This document shows positions 15,035-23,579 of a DNA stretch of 64,000 nt, piece after piece (within the stretch, counting starts at the first letter, position 1; the number at the start of each line of letters is the position of its first letter). A program made the translations under genes and the position numbers. The notes under the pieces are model-generated. The model was given only the letters and a program-made list of their open reading frames with translations, had not been told where the DNA came from and ran no database searches. Source of the DNA: an uncultured Bacteroidales bacterium (GTDB lineage: Bacteria > Bacteroidota > Bacteroidia > Bacteroidales > UBA932); NCBI GenBank assembly GCA_905235675.1, contig CAJONC010000001.1:1-64000 (forward strand), in the 5' to 3' direction.

Positions 15035-17233
15035 TTAGAAAGCGAATCCTATCTTAAAGCTGAAATTCCTGAGGGCCTGGGGGAAGAGTCCTTCCTCTAT
15101 ATACTCCGCATCCCCGTTCGCGAACATGGCGCGGTAAACCCAGGCGTCGGCACAATAGTCGCGGTTCAGCAGGTTGTTGCAGAACGCCGCAAGCGACAGC
15201 CTGCCACCGAACAGGGCGAAAGACTTTTCGGCATAGCAGTCCACCACATAATATGCGGGAATGCTGAGGGCATCCGTCATGGTATTGTCCCAGTACTGCT
15301 TCCCTACATACTTGCCGGTGAAACCTATGCGGAAATCATCCTTGCGCAAGGGAGTGAACACTACGCCCGCCATGCCTATGACCGAAGGGGACATCAGCAT
15401 GTCCACGGTGCCGCAGTCAATACGGGTTTTTCTGTAATTATCCCAGTTCGTGGCATCGTCGTATGTGTCCTCGTAGCAGACGTAATCCTTGATCTTGTTG
15501 GTGCTGAGGGTGAGGTTTCCTTCAAGAGTCAGCCAGTAAAGCGGCTTCCACGCTTCGGAGAGCTCGACTCCCCTGCGCCAGCTGCGATCCACGTTTTCCT
15601 TAATCGCATAGCCGCTGTCGGACAGCTTTCCGGTTTCGAGCAGCATGTCCTTGTACTCCATCGAATAGAGATTCACTCCTAAAGTCGCAGCCTTTCCCAC
15701 GTATTCCCAGCCCAGTTCGGTATCGTACATCCTCTCCGGCCTGAGGGTGACCTCTCCGGCATGCGCGGCGTTCACCGACTCTATCTGCTCCTTCAGGTCC
15801 GACCTTCCCGGCTCGCGGTGCCCCACGGCAAAGGAAAGGTAGGCCTTGTGCGCCCCCCACTTTCCAGTGAGGCCTGCGCGGGGATTGAAGAAATTCCATG
15901 CAGTATTGTAGGCAAGGTCGGAGAATTCATCATCGATGCCTTTCATATTGAGGCCAACGAAGCGGTACTGCAGGTCCAGATATCCGGTCAGCCAGGAAGA
16001 AAGGTCATATTCGGCCTTTGCAAAGGCCGTGGCTTCGCTCTTGACGGCGTCGTTGCGGTACCATTCGTAATCCCTCGTGGTATTGGCGCTGTTCCAGAGC
16101 ACTCTGCCGAAATGGTCTCCATCGTATCGTGCCACATACACGCCTCCGGACAAATCCAGGCCCTGCCTGCTGTAATTGATCGTGCTGTTGAGAACGGCAT
16201 AGCCGTTGTCCATCAGTTTCCTCGTGATGAAATCGGCCTTTCCGCTGCCTTCCATGCCATATTTCGACAGCTTCTTGCCGGCCTTGTACTGCTCGTAGTA
16301 TCCGTAGCCCGATGTGTAATTGAGAGTTGAGCTCCAGACAAGGGAAGGATTGAACCTGTGCGACCAGTTCAGCTGGTAATGCGTCTGCACATAATTGTCG
16401 GACTCGTTGTCGTAGTAAACGGTTTCCCCTTTGTCATTGGTATATTCGCCGGCCGGATTGTAGGTCCTGTCTTCCGCCAGCTTGTACGCGGGGATTCCCT
16501 CCCAGGTGATGCCGGTATGCTGATTGCCGGAGAGGACCGTGAACTTCATCGAGTTTCTGCCTTTTATCCTTCCCACCACGCCGAAAAAGGAATACACGTC
16601 GGCCCAGGCGTTGCGTATATATCCGTCGGTATGCGAGAAATTAGCGGCGAGATTGGCATAGAAGCCCTTCTTTGTAAGACCGGTTCCGGCGGCCACGTTC
16701 ACTATGCCCGTTCCGTAGGATCCGTATGACAGGTCAAAGCTGCCGGAAGGATTGGGCGAGACAAAGGAGGAATTCATGTTGATGCTGCCCCCGAAAGCGC
16801 CCGCCCCGTTTGCCGAGGTACCGAGTCCGCGCTGCACCTGGACCGTGCTGAGATAGCTGCTTATCGCGGGGATGTTCACCCAGAACACTTCCTGGGACTC
16901 GCTGTCGTTCAGCGTGATACCGTTCATTGTGACATTGATCTGGGAACCTTTGGATCCGCGTATCGTTAGCTTGGAATAGCCCAGCCCCGTTCCTCCTTCG
17001 TTGGTGCTCACCACCGAAGGCTGGGTGCCCAGTATCATAGGCAGGCTTTTGGAAGGAGCCGCGCTGCCGAGGGCGTCGCGCCTGACCGTAGTAAAGGTGA
17101 CCGGAGTCTTCTCCCCCGCACGTGAAACGGCCACGAGGACGCTGTCAATATGTTCAATACTTTCACTTTCCTGGGCCTGTGCGCCCATGCAGATGCAGCA
17201 CAGTACGGCTGCAGAAAACAAAAAACCTCGCAT
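15035..17233 (-). CDS. TonB-dependent outer-membrane receptor, probable thiamine transporter
   Basis: The mature protein follows a signal peptide (MRGFLFSAAVLCCICMGAQA, ATG 17233). Residues ~35-150 are the plug domain (LGYSKLTIRGSKGSQINVTM, GTSANGAGAFGGSINMN) and the rest is a 22-strand type barrel ending in FSFKIGFAF. Such receptors import scarce nutrients with energy from TonB. The TPP riboswitch directly upstream makes thiamine or a thiamine derivative the likely substrate, which is inference from regulation rather than from the protein. No carboxypeptidase-like N-domain or SusD partner is present, unlike polysaccharide receptors of Bacteroidota. Confidence 0.9.
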   Translation of the reverse strand: MRGFLFSAAVLCCICMGAQAQESESIEHIDSVLVAVSRAGEKTPVTFTTVRRDALGSAAPSKSLPMILGTQPSVVSTNEGGTGLGYSKLTIRGSKGSQINVTMNGITLNDSESQEVFWVNIPAISSYLSTVQVQRGLGTSANGAGAFGGSINMNSSFVSPNPSGSFDLSYGSYGTGIVNVAAGTGLTKKGFYANLAANFSHTDGYIRNAWADVYSFFGVVGRIKGRNSMKFTVLSGNQHTGITWEGIPAYKLAEDRTYNPAGEYTNDKGETVYYDNESDNYVQTHYQLNWSHRFNPSLVWSSTLNYTSGYGYYEQYKAGKKLSKYGMEGSGKADFITRKLMDNGYAVLNSTINYSRQGLDLSGGVYVARYDGDHFGRVLWNSANTTRDYEWYRNDAVKSEATAFAKAEYDLSSWLTGYLDLQYRFVGLNMKGIDDEFSDLAYNTAWNFFNPRAGLTGKWGAHKAYLSFAVGHREPGRSDLKEQIESVNAAHAGEVTLRPERMYDTELGWEYVGKAATLGVNLYSMEYKDMLLETGKLSDSGYAIKENVDRSWRRGVELSEAWKPLYWLTLEGNLTLSTNKIKDYVCYEDTYDDATNWDNYRKTRIDCGTVDMLMSPSVIGMAGVVFTPLRKDDFRIGFTGKYVGKQYWDNTMTDALSIPAYYVVDCYAEKSFALFGGRLSLAAFCNNLLNRDYCADAWVYRAMFANGDAEYIEEGLFPQALRNFSFKIGFAF

Positions 17234-17249
17234 AATAAATAATTTATTG

Positions 17250-17349
17250 ATGCAAGGGGTATCTTCAAGATTATGCTTCCCTTCGGCGGCATTGCCCGCA
17301 TCAGGTTCAATGGGTATAATCTCAACCTCGACATGAGGTACCCCCGCAT
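17250..17349 (-). promoter_or_regulatory. TPP (thi-box) riboswitch
   Basis: The minus strand contains the conserved core GGTTGAGATTATACCC, TTGAACCTGATGCGGGCAAT and GCCGCCGAAGGGAAGC in order, as in the thiamine-pyrophosphate aptamer. The outer helix is formed by TGCGGGGGTA near 17349-17340 and TACCCCTTGCA near 17260-17250. The aptamer ends about 17 bases before the receptor ATG and has no terminator, so translational control is more likely than attenuation. Confidence 0.95.
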
Positions 17350-17375
17350 TATTGCAGGGGCAAAGATAAGAATTT

Positions 17376-18137
17376 TTATTTGGATTTCGCGGGCACAAGC
17401 CTTATTTCGTAAAGGCGCGGCCAATTTTTTCCGGTCAGGTAAATCTTTCCGTCCTGCGAAAGCGCAATGCCGTTCAGCACGTCGGTGTCGGCCTTGCGGA
17501 GCCTGTCGGGAAGCAGCCCGCCGCAGTTCACCGTGGCCTCAACCTCCCCGTTTTCGGGATTGATGATTACTATAAGGTCTGAGGTGTAGACATTTGCCCA
17601 TATCCTGCCGTCTATCCATTCCAGTTCGTTTAGATAGCGCACGGGGCGCCCGTCCAGCTTTACGCTGATGCTCTTCTCCAGCTTGAAGTCGGGGGAAAGG
17701 AAATAAAGCCTGGAGCTGCCGTCGGAGGCTATCAGGCTACTGCCGTCGGTGGTAAGCCCCCATCCTTCGCGGGGATAGGAGAAGGTCTGCCTGTATTCCA
17801 GGGTGGCGGCATCGTAGACGAAGGCCACCTTGTTGGTCCAGGTGAGGATGTAGAGCTTGTCTCCGAGTATCACTGAACCTTCCGCAAAGTATTTGCGGGC
17901 GAAATCCAGCTTGCGGATCACCTTTCCCGTTTCCAGGTCCACTTTGCGTATGGAGGATTCGCCATACTGCCCCGTGCTTTCGTAAAGCTCCCCGTCATGG
18001 AAGAACAGCCCCTGGGTGTAGGCTCCGGTATCATGGACGTATTCCCGCACCACTTCGACCGTATAGCGTTTCGGAGTGCCGGCACTGCACGAAAGTATGC
18101 AGCAGAGGGAGCAAAGTATGAGAAGCAGCCTACGCAT
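17376..18137 (-). CDS. Glutaminyl-peptide cyclotransferase-like lipoprotein
   Basis: The 253-residue protein resembles the plant/bacterial five-bladed beta-propeller glutaminyl cyclase family, which converts N-terminal Gln to pyroglutamate. Family motifs are GAYTQGLFF, ESTGQYGESSIR, FAEGSVIL, WGLTTDGSSLI, LNELEWIDG and LNGIALS...TGKNWP. The lipoprotein signal ends at ILSC (Cys17), so it works at the envelope. Its start overlaps the pyrG stop by eight bases, and the TPP riboswitch begins 26 bases after its stop. Pyroglutamate capping of exported proteins is a plausible role, since many Bacteroidota exported proteins have Gln at the mature N-terminus. Confidence 0.85.
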   Translation of the reverse strand: MRRLLLILCSLCCILSCSAGTPKRYTVEVVREYVHDTGAYTQGLFFHDGELYESTGQYGESSIRKVDLETGKVIRKLDFARKYFAEGSVILGDKLYILTWTNKVAFVYDAATLEYRQTFSYPREGWGLTTDGSSLIASDGSSRLYFLSPDFKLEKSISVKLDGRPVRYLNELEWIDGRIWANVYTSDLIVIINPENGEVEATVNCGGLLPDRLRKADTDVLNGIALSQDGKIYLTGKNWPRLYEIRLVPAKSK

Positions 18138-19740
18138 TCTCCTTCCTCTTCAATGCCGCGGCGACAAAGGCGCAGAAAATCGGCTGTGGATTCTCGGGAG
18201 TGCTCTTGTATTCGGGATGGAACTGCACTCCAATGAAGAAAGGATGGGAAGGCATCTCCACTATCTCCACAAGGCCGGTCTGGGGATTTCGGCCGCTGGC
18301 TTTGAGTCCCACCGATTCAAAGTCGGACAGGAACTTGCCGTTGAACTCGTAGCGGTGACGGTGCCTTTCCGATATAAGTTCCCTGCCGTAGATTTCCGCG
18401 GCAAGGCTTCCGGGCTCGAGTTTGCAGTCGTAGGCGCCGAGCCGCATGGTGCCGCCCTTGACGGTGGTGCTCTTCTGGTCTTCCATAAGGTCGATCACGG
18501 GATGGGGCGTAACGGGATTGACTTCCGCCGAAGCGGCATCGTTCCAGCCGAGAAGGTCGCGGGCGACTTCCACCACCGCCATCTGCATTCCGAGGCAGAT
18601 GCCGAAGAAAGGAATGCCGTTCTCACGGGCATGGCGTATGGCGACTACCTTGCCTTCGAGTCCCCTCTCCCCGAAACCGGGCGCCACGAGTATGCCGTCC
18701 ATTCCGGAAAGTTTTTCTGCGACATTGCTCTCGTCGAGATATTCGCTGTGGACCGTATGCACCTTAACCCTGCAGTCGTTGGCTACTCCGGCGTGGACGA
18801 AAGCTTCCTGAATGGATTTGTATGCGTCCTGCAGCTCAACATACTTGCCCACAAGGGCTATGTCGACGCTGTGGTGGGGATTGCGGAGCTTGTCGAGGAA
18901 AGTGCGCAGGCCGCTGAGGTCGGGCTCCGGCACGTGAAGGTCGAGTTGCTCGCACACCATGTCGTCGAGATGTTCCGCCTCCATGTTGAAGGGGACCTGA
19001 TATATGCTCCACGCGTCTATGCTCTGGATCACATGGCCGGGCTTGACGTTGCAGAAAAGCGCCATCTTGCGGCGTATTTCCGGAGAAAGGTCCTTCTCGG
19101 TGCGGCAGACTATGATATCGGGGTGCACACCGGCCTGCTGCAGGGCCTGCACGGAGTGCTGGGTGGGTTTGGTCTTGAGTTCCTTGGCCGCGGCGAGATA
19201 AGGCACAAGCGTGAGGTGTATGCACATCAGGTCCTCTTCGGGAAGCTCCCATTGCAGCTGCCTTATGGCTTCCACGAAAGGCTGGCTTTCCATGTCGCCG
19301 ACCGTACCACCCACTTCGGTGATTATCACGTCGTAATCCCCTGTCTTTCCGAGCAGCAGCATGCGCCGCTTTATTTCGTCGGTAATGTGGGGGACTATCT
19401 GCACTGTCTTCCCCAGATATGCGCCTTCGCGCTCTTTGGTGATGACCGTATTGTATACCTTACCGGTGGTGACATTGTTCGCCTTGGAAGTATGTACGCC
19501 AAGGAAACGTTCGTAATGTCCGAGGTCAAGGTCGGTCTCCGCACCGTCCTCGGTCACGTAGCATTCCCCGTGCTCATAGGGATTGAGTGTTCCGGGGTCG
19601 ATGTTGATATAGGGGTCGAACTTCTGAATCGTGACGCGCAAACCCCTTGCCTGCAGCAGTTTGGCGAGCGATGCGGCGATAATGCCTTTTCCGAGCGATG
19701 AGGCTACGCCTCCGGTGACAAAGATATATTTTACGGCCAT
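18130..19740 (-). CDS. pyrG: CTP synthase
   Basis: CTP synthase aminates UTP to CTP with glutamine and ATP. The 536-residue protein shows the N-terminal synthase domain (FVTGGVASSLGKGIIAASLA, YINIDPGTLNPYEHGE) and the C-terminal class I glutamine amidotransferase with Cys in FFGICLGMQMAV and His/Glu in GVQFHPEYKS. Length and order are standard. A -7-like box TATCTTCG on the minus strand lies just upstream. It precedes the glutaminyl cyclase gene with an eight-base overlap. Confidence 0.97.
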   Translation of the reverse strand: MAVKYIFVTGGVASSLGKGIIAASLAKLLQARGLRVTIQKFDPYINIDPGTLNPYEHGECYVTEDGAETDLDLGHYERFLGVHTSKANNVTTGKVYNTVITKEREGAYLGKTVQIVPHITDEIKRRMLLLGKTGDYDVIITEVGGTVGDMESQPFVEAIRQLQWELPEEDLMCIHLTLVPYLAAAKELKTKPTQHSVQALQQAGVHPDIIVCRTEKDLSPEIRRKMALFCNVKPGHVIQSIDAWSIYQVPFNMEAEHLDDMVCEQLDLHVPEPDLSGLRTFLDKLRNPHHSVDIALVGKYVELQDAYKSIQEAFVHAGVANDCRVKVHTVHSEYLDESNVAEKLSGMDGILVAPGFGERGLEGKVVAIRHARENGIPFFGICLGMQMAVVEVARDLLGWNDAASAEVNPVTPHPVIDLMEDQKSTTVKGGTMRLGAYDCKLEPGSLAAEIYGRELISERHRHRYEFNGKFLSDFESVGLKASGRNPQTGLVEIVEMPSHPFFIGVQFHPEYKSTPENPQPIFCAFVAAALKRKENA

Positions 19741-19770
19741 TGCAGTGAAATGTTTTGCGAAGATACGAAA

Positions 19771-20787
19771 TTATGCTTTACGCAGGGCCTCCAAAAGTAC
19801 AAAAGTGTTGCGCAGGGAGGGCAAATCGCTGAGATTTTCGCTTTTTCTTCCTTCCACGTCCTCCACGAACGAAAGCAGCTCGTCGTAAAAGCCGTGCGAG
19901 TAGACCATGTTCCCTGCGAGCACGGGGCTGAAGGTGTTGCGCTGCGCGAGGGACACTTCCTTCGGTTCCGAGGCTCCCAGCTTTTCGAGGGGTACGCCCA
20001 TGAGTTTCGAAGGGCGGGTGATGAAATTGAGGTCTTCCGACTGTTCCAGGCAGTACACCCCTGCATCTGTCCTTACGGAAAGGCTGTCGCGGGCGTCTTC
20101 CCATGAGTAACCGGTTGAGAGTTCGAGGGTTCCCACGACTCCGCCGTGGTCGAGCATGAGCACGTAGTCATTCCCCGCCACCCTGCGGACCGAGAGTATC
20201 TCCGCCTTGCCGAAGAGGAAGCACACCAGGTCGAGGGGATGGATATAGAGGTCGACGAGGGGATCGCCTTCGGGATAGGCTCCGGTGACATAATGGAGGT
20301 CGTAGCTCAGGGCCTTCTCCCCTTTCAGGCGTTTGCGCAGTATGTCGACGGCGGGGCAATATCTCCTCTGGAGGCCTGCCCTGGCGTTGCCTTTGTATGT
20401 GATGAGGTCTTCCAGTTCGGCCGCGGTGCCGCACGGAGGTTTCTCGATGAAAAGGGCCTTCCCGCTTTTCAGCACCTTCCTTGCAATCTTGAAGTGGGCG
20501 TCGGGGGATGCGGCCACGAAAACGCCCTTCACCCCTTCGTCGGCGAGTATTTCATCCAGGGAAGTCACCCCCTTTACTCCGGGGAATTTCTCCTCTATCA
20601 TCTTCGCCTTGCGGCTGTTGGTGACGCAGATATACCTGAGCGGGACGCCCAGATAGGACAGCACGGGATAGAGGTTGGAAAGTGCATGCTGTCCCATGCC
20701 CACGAAGGCATAGCCGGCGCGATAGGTACGTTCCAGGTACTCTTCGCTGCGTATGCGCTTGTATTTGCTGATAAGTTCTTTGATCAT
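19771..20787 (-). CDS. Gfo/Idh/MocA-family NAD(P)-dependent oxidoreductase
   Basis: The 338-residue protein has an unusual start before the Rossmann fold (AFVGMGQHALSNLYPVL), then VFVAASPDAHFKIARKVLKSGKALFIEKPPCGT with the EKP motif that binds cofactor and substrate. The family oxidises or reduces sugars and related cyclic compounds, but the substrate is not evident. It lies five bases after a radical SAM gene and is probably co-transcribed with it. The pair may act on the same small molecule. Confidence 0.85.
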   Translation of the reverse strand: MIKELISKYKRIRSEEYLERTYRAGYAFVGMGQHALSNLYPVLSYLGVPLRYICVTNSRKAKMIEEKFPGVKGVTSLDEILADEGVKGVFVAASPDAHFKIARKVLKSGKALFIEKPPCGTAAELEDLITYKGNARAGLQRRYCPAVDILRKRLKGEKALSYDLHYVTGAYPEGDPLVDLYIHPLDLVCFLFGKAEILSVRRVAGNDYVLMLDHGGVVGTLELSTGYSWEDARDSLSVRTDAGVYCLEQSEDLNFITRPSKLMGVPLEKLGASEPKEVSLAQRNTFSPVLAGNMVYSHGFYDELLSFVEDVEGRKSENLSDLPSLRNTFVLLEALRKA

Positions 20788-20792
20788 GGCCG

Positions 20793-21860
20793 TTATTTTT
20801 TGCCTGCAATCCTGCGGAAATGCTTCGAATATGTAGCCTTGCCGTCTTCCTCCCAGCTGTAAGGCCCGTAGAATACTTCTATCAGGCGCTTGGGGAGGAA
20901 TTTCTCAAGATTGCGGAGGAGGATGATGTCGTATTTGCGGTGGAAGTTAATCCAGCAGCCGTTGCAGTCCCTGCAGTGGGAGTCCTGCACCTTGCGCGCC
21001 GCCTTGCCGTTGAAGATGGAGTCCAGACTTGCATCGTGGATGTTGCCGAGGACCAGGTCGAGGTTCTGGCAGAGTGGGACGTCGCCGTTGCTGTGAATCA
21101 CCAGGCTGCTGTAGATGCTTTGGCATTTGAGTTTGAGATGTCCCTTCCGCCACTCTTCGTAGAGCGCCACGAAATCGTAGTTCTCGGAAGTTTCGTGTAT
21201 GCTTTCGGGGATGGCTGCGGCAAAACCGTCGTCACCCAGCAGTTCCGCGGTGGTGTCGAAGAAAGACATGGTTCCGTAAATCCCTATGCGGAGGTCCACG
21301 CCGTATTTGCGCGCTATACCTATTACATAATCCATGTCTTCGAAGCTGTTCCAGGGGCTGAGGCAGAACATCAGCGAAACAGGAATCTCGTCCTTCATGT
21401 TTTCTATCAGCTCTATCACCCTGTCGTAGCCGTCCACTCCCCTCATTTTCGCATAGGTCTCGGGGCCTCCGTCAAGCGAAATGTAAAGCCTTTTGGGATG
21501 ATATTTCCGCACGGCCTCCACCACCTTGCGCGGCGCCAGTCCGTTGGAAAGCAGGGTGTAGTCCGGATGGTTTTCGGCCAGCCACTGCATAATTTCATTC
21601 GCTTGGGGATGTAGGATGAACTCTCCACCCTCCAGTCCGACCACGGTGCGGGAAGTGACGCATTTGCTTGTGACTATGGATTTTATGTCTTCGAGCGACA
21701 GCGACTCATGCTCTTTCTGCCAGATGGAGCAGTGCCTGCAGCGCGACTGGCAGATGGTGGTGGCATAAATCATCAGCTGGCTGAGTTTCTTGTGCGAAGG
21801 CCTTGCCATATTGTTCAGATACAGCATGCCATTCTGGATATAGTCCGAGATTCTATACAT
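20793..21860 (-). CDS. Radical SAM protein with SPASM-like C-terminus
   Basis: From ATG 21860 the protein has 355 residues. The SAM [4Fe-4S] motif is CQSRCRHC near residue 38, followed by GLEGGEFILHP and LYISLDGGPETYAKMRG. The C-terminal region has four or five cysteines (CQSIYSS, PLCQNLD, HCRDCNGCW) that could hold an auxiliary cluster as in SPASM/Twitch proteins. These enzymes modify peptides, sugars or lipids. No precursor peptide is seen nearby. The partner is the oxidoreductase five bases downstream. A -7 box TAATTTTG lies at 21887-21880. Confidence 0.85.
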   Translation of the reverse strand: MYRISDYIQNGMLYLNNMARPSHKKLSQLMIYATTICQSRCRHCSIWQKEHESLSLEDIKSIVTSKCVTSRTVVGLEGGEFILHPQANEIMQWLAENHPDYTLLSNGLAPRKVVEAVRKYHPKRLYISLDGGPETYAKMRGVDGYDRVIELIENMKDEIPVSLMFCLSPWNSFEDMDYVIGIARKYGVDLRIGIYGTMSFFDTTAELLGDDGFAAAIPESIHETSENYDFVALYEEWRKGHLKLKCQSIYSSLVIHSNGDVPLCQNLDLVLGNIHDASLDSIFNGKAARKVQDSHCRDCNGCWINFHRKYDIILLRNLEKFLPKRLIEVFYGPYSWEEDGKATYSKHFRRIAGKK

Positions 21861-21879
21861 AATCCAAGTCAAAAACAAA

Positions 21880-21918
21880 CAAAATTAAGCAAAATAAAGC
21901 AATTTTCAATTACCTTTG
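21880..21918. promoter_or_regulatory. Divergent -7 boxes for the radical SAM gene and rnpB
   Basis: TAATTTTG on the minus strand (21887-21880) points to the radical SAM gene, 19 bases before its ATG. TACCTTTG on the plus strand (21911-21918) precedes rnpB by about 13 bases, the right distance for its transcription start. Confidence 0.6.
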
Positions 21919-21930
21919 CAGCATAATAAA

Positions 21931-22276
21931 AAGGCAGGACGATCCGTCGCCCGCAAGGGAGGAAAGTCCGGACAGGGAAGGGCACCCCGCTGCGGAAAGC
22001 GCAGGAGGGAGTAATCTTTCGGATGCTGTAACAGAAAATTACCGCCGGCAGCAGGCGTGGAAGGCATTCGTGCCGCTTGACCACGTGCCGGCAAGGGTGA
22101 AAACGCGGGGCAAGAGCCCACGACGCATCTTGGCGACAATGTGCGGGTACAGCACCGGGGCCTGCAAAACCAAATATACCGGCAGTCGAGGGCGGCCCGC
22201 CTGATGCCGGGGGGTAGGTTGCGAAGATAAATGACGGATTTAAAAACAGAAACCGGCTTACGGCCCTGCCTTTTTT
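21931..22276 (+). ncRNA. rnpB: RNase P RNA, bacterial type A
   Basis: The catalytic RNA that trims tRNA 5' leaders. Conserved blocks appear in order: GAGGAAAGTCCGGACA (P4 5' side), ACAGAAAATTACCGCC, AGGGTGAAAACGCGGGG, AAGAGCCCACGACGC and GAAACCGGCTTACGGCC. The 5' end GGCAGG pairs with the 3' end CCTGCC, and a T-run starts at 22271. The last few bases overlap the terminal codon of the convergent rimO gene, so the two transcripts share a terminator region. Confidence 0.96.
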
Positions 22277-23579
22277 ATATTAATTCTGCAAGAAGGTCGT
22301 AATCTTCGGACCCTGTAATCTTCACGTTCAGGAATTGTCCCACAAGCGATGCGGGATCAAGGTTTTCGGGGCAGGAAACCACTATCTCCCCGTCCACTTC
22401 GGGGCTTTCGTACTGCGAACGGCAGATAAGTTTTCCGTTCATCACGGCATCCGCCATCACCCTTTCCACGCCGCCCACGCGGGTAGCGTTGAATTCGGCG
22501 GAAATCCCCTCCTGAAGGCTCATCAGCTCGTCGTAACGGCGTTTTTTCTCTTCTTCGGGGACGTCGTCCTCAAGATTTTCGGCGCCCCAGGTCCCTTCCT
22601 CTTCGCTGTAGGTAAAGGCTCCGAGCCTTTCGAAATGCGCCTCGCGGGCGAAGTCGAGAAGTTCCCCGAACTCCTTCTCCCCTTCTCCGGGATGCCCCAC
22701 TATCATGGTCGTCCTCAGTACCACACCGGGGATTTTTTCGCGCAGGGCCCGAACCAGCCGCCTCGTCCATTCCCCCGTCACTCCCCTGTGCATGTTGTGC
22801 AGGACAGGGTCCGAGATATGCTGGAGGGGAATATCGAGATATTTGCAGACCTTGGGATTCTCCGCCATCTCGTCCAGCACATCCATCGGAAAGCCTTCGG
22901 GATAGGAATAGTGCACGCGCAGCCACTCTATCCCTTCCACCCCTGAGAGGGCGCGCAGAAGATCCGCAAGGGCCCTGCGGCCGTAGAGGTCAAGTCCGTA
23001 GTAGGTGGTATCCTGGGCTATCAGTATCAGTTCTTTTACGCCCTTCGCAGCAAGCCCCTCCGCCTCCTGCACGAGGTCCTCGACGGGAACGGATCGGTGG
23101 GCGCCCCTGATGAAAGGAATAGCGCAATAGGAACAGCGCCTGTCGCAGCCTTCGGAAATCTTCAGATAGGCATAGGCGAGACCGTGCGAGCTGAAGCGGC
23201 GGACGTTCCTCAGCTCCGGCCTCGGTTCCACCCCGAGAGCCTTGATTACAGGATCTATGTCCCGCGCCCCGAACCAGCCGTCGACCTCGGGGATAAGTTC
23301 CGGAAGTTCAGCCGCATAGCGCTGGGAGAGGCAGCCGAAAACAAGCAGTTTCCCAAGCTCTCCGGCCTTGCGCCTCCCAGCCTGTTCCAGTATGGCGTCA
23401 ATGGACTGCTGCTTTGCATCGGCGATGAAGCCGCAGGTATTGAGAAGAAGATAATCCACGGGCCCGGCATAGTCCTCGGGCATCACGTCGAAAGCATCCG
23501 CCGGCAGCTGGGCCAGCAGATGCTCGGTATCGACGCTGTTCTTCGAGCAGCCGAGAGTGATTACCTGGACGCTATGCAT
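22275..23579 (-). CDS. rimO: Ribosomal protein S12 methylthiotransferase RimO
   Basis: RimO adds a methylthio group to an Asp of ribosomal protein S12. The 434-residue protein shows the three MTTase domains: an N-terminal UPF0004 part (ITLGCSKNSVDTEHLL, LNTCGFI), the radical SAM motif SEGCDRRCSYCAIPF, and a C-terminal TRAM domain (~370-434). The start overlaps the coaE-DUF5606 stop by eight bases. It is the last gene of nusB-yajC-ybbR-coaE-rimO and ends against rnpB. Confidence 0.95.
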   Translation of the reverse strand: MHSVQVITLGCSKNSVDTEHLLAQLPADAFDVMPEDYAGPVDYLLLNTCGFIADAKQQSIDAILEQAGRRKAGELGKLLVFGCLSQRYAAELPELIPEVDGWFGARDIDPVIKALGVEPRPELRNVRRFSSHGLAYAYLKISEGCDRRCSYCAIPFIRGAHRSVPVEDLVQEAEGLAAKGVKELILIAQDTTYYGLDLYGRRALADLLRALSGVEGIEWLRVHYSYPEGFPMDVLDEMAENPKVCKYLDIPLQHISDPVLHNMHRGVTGEWTRRLVRALREKIPGVVLRTTMIVGHPGEGEKEFGELLDFAREAHFERLGAFTYSEEEGTWGAENLEDDVPEEEKKRRYDELMSLQEGISAEFNATRVGGVERVMADAVMNGKLICRSQYESPEVDGEIVVSCPENLDPASLVGQFLNVKITGSEDYDLLAELI

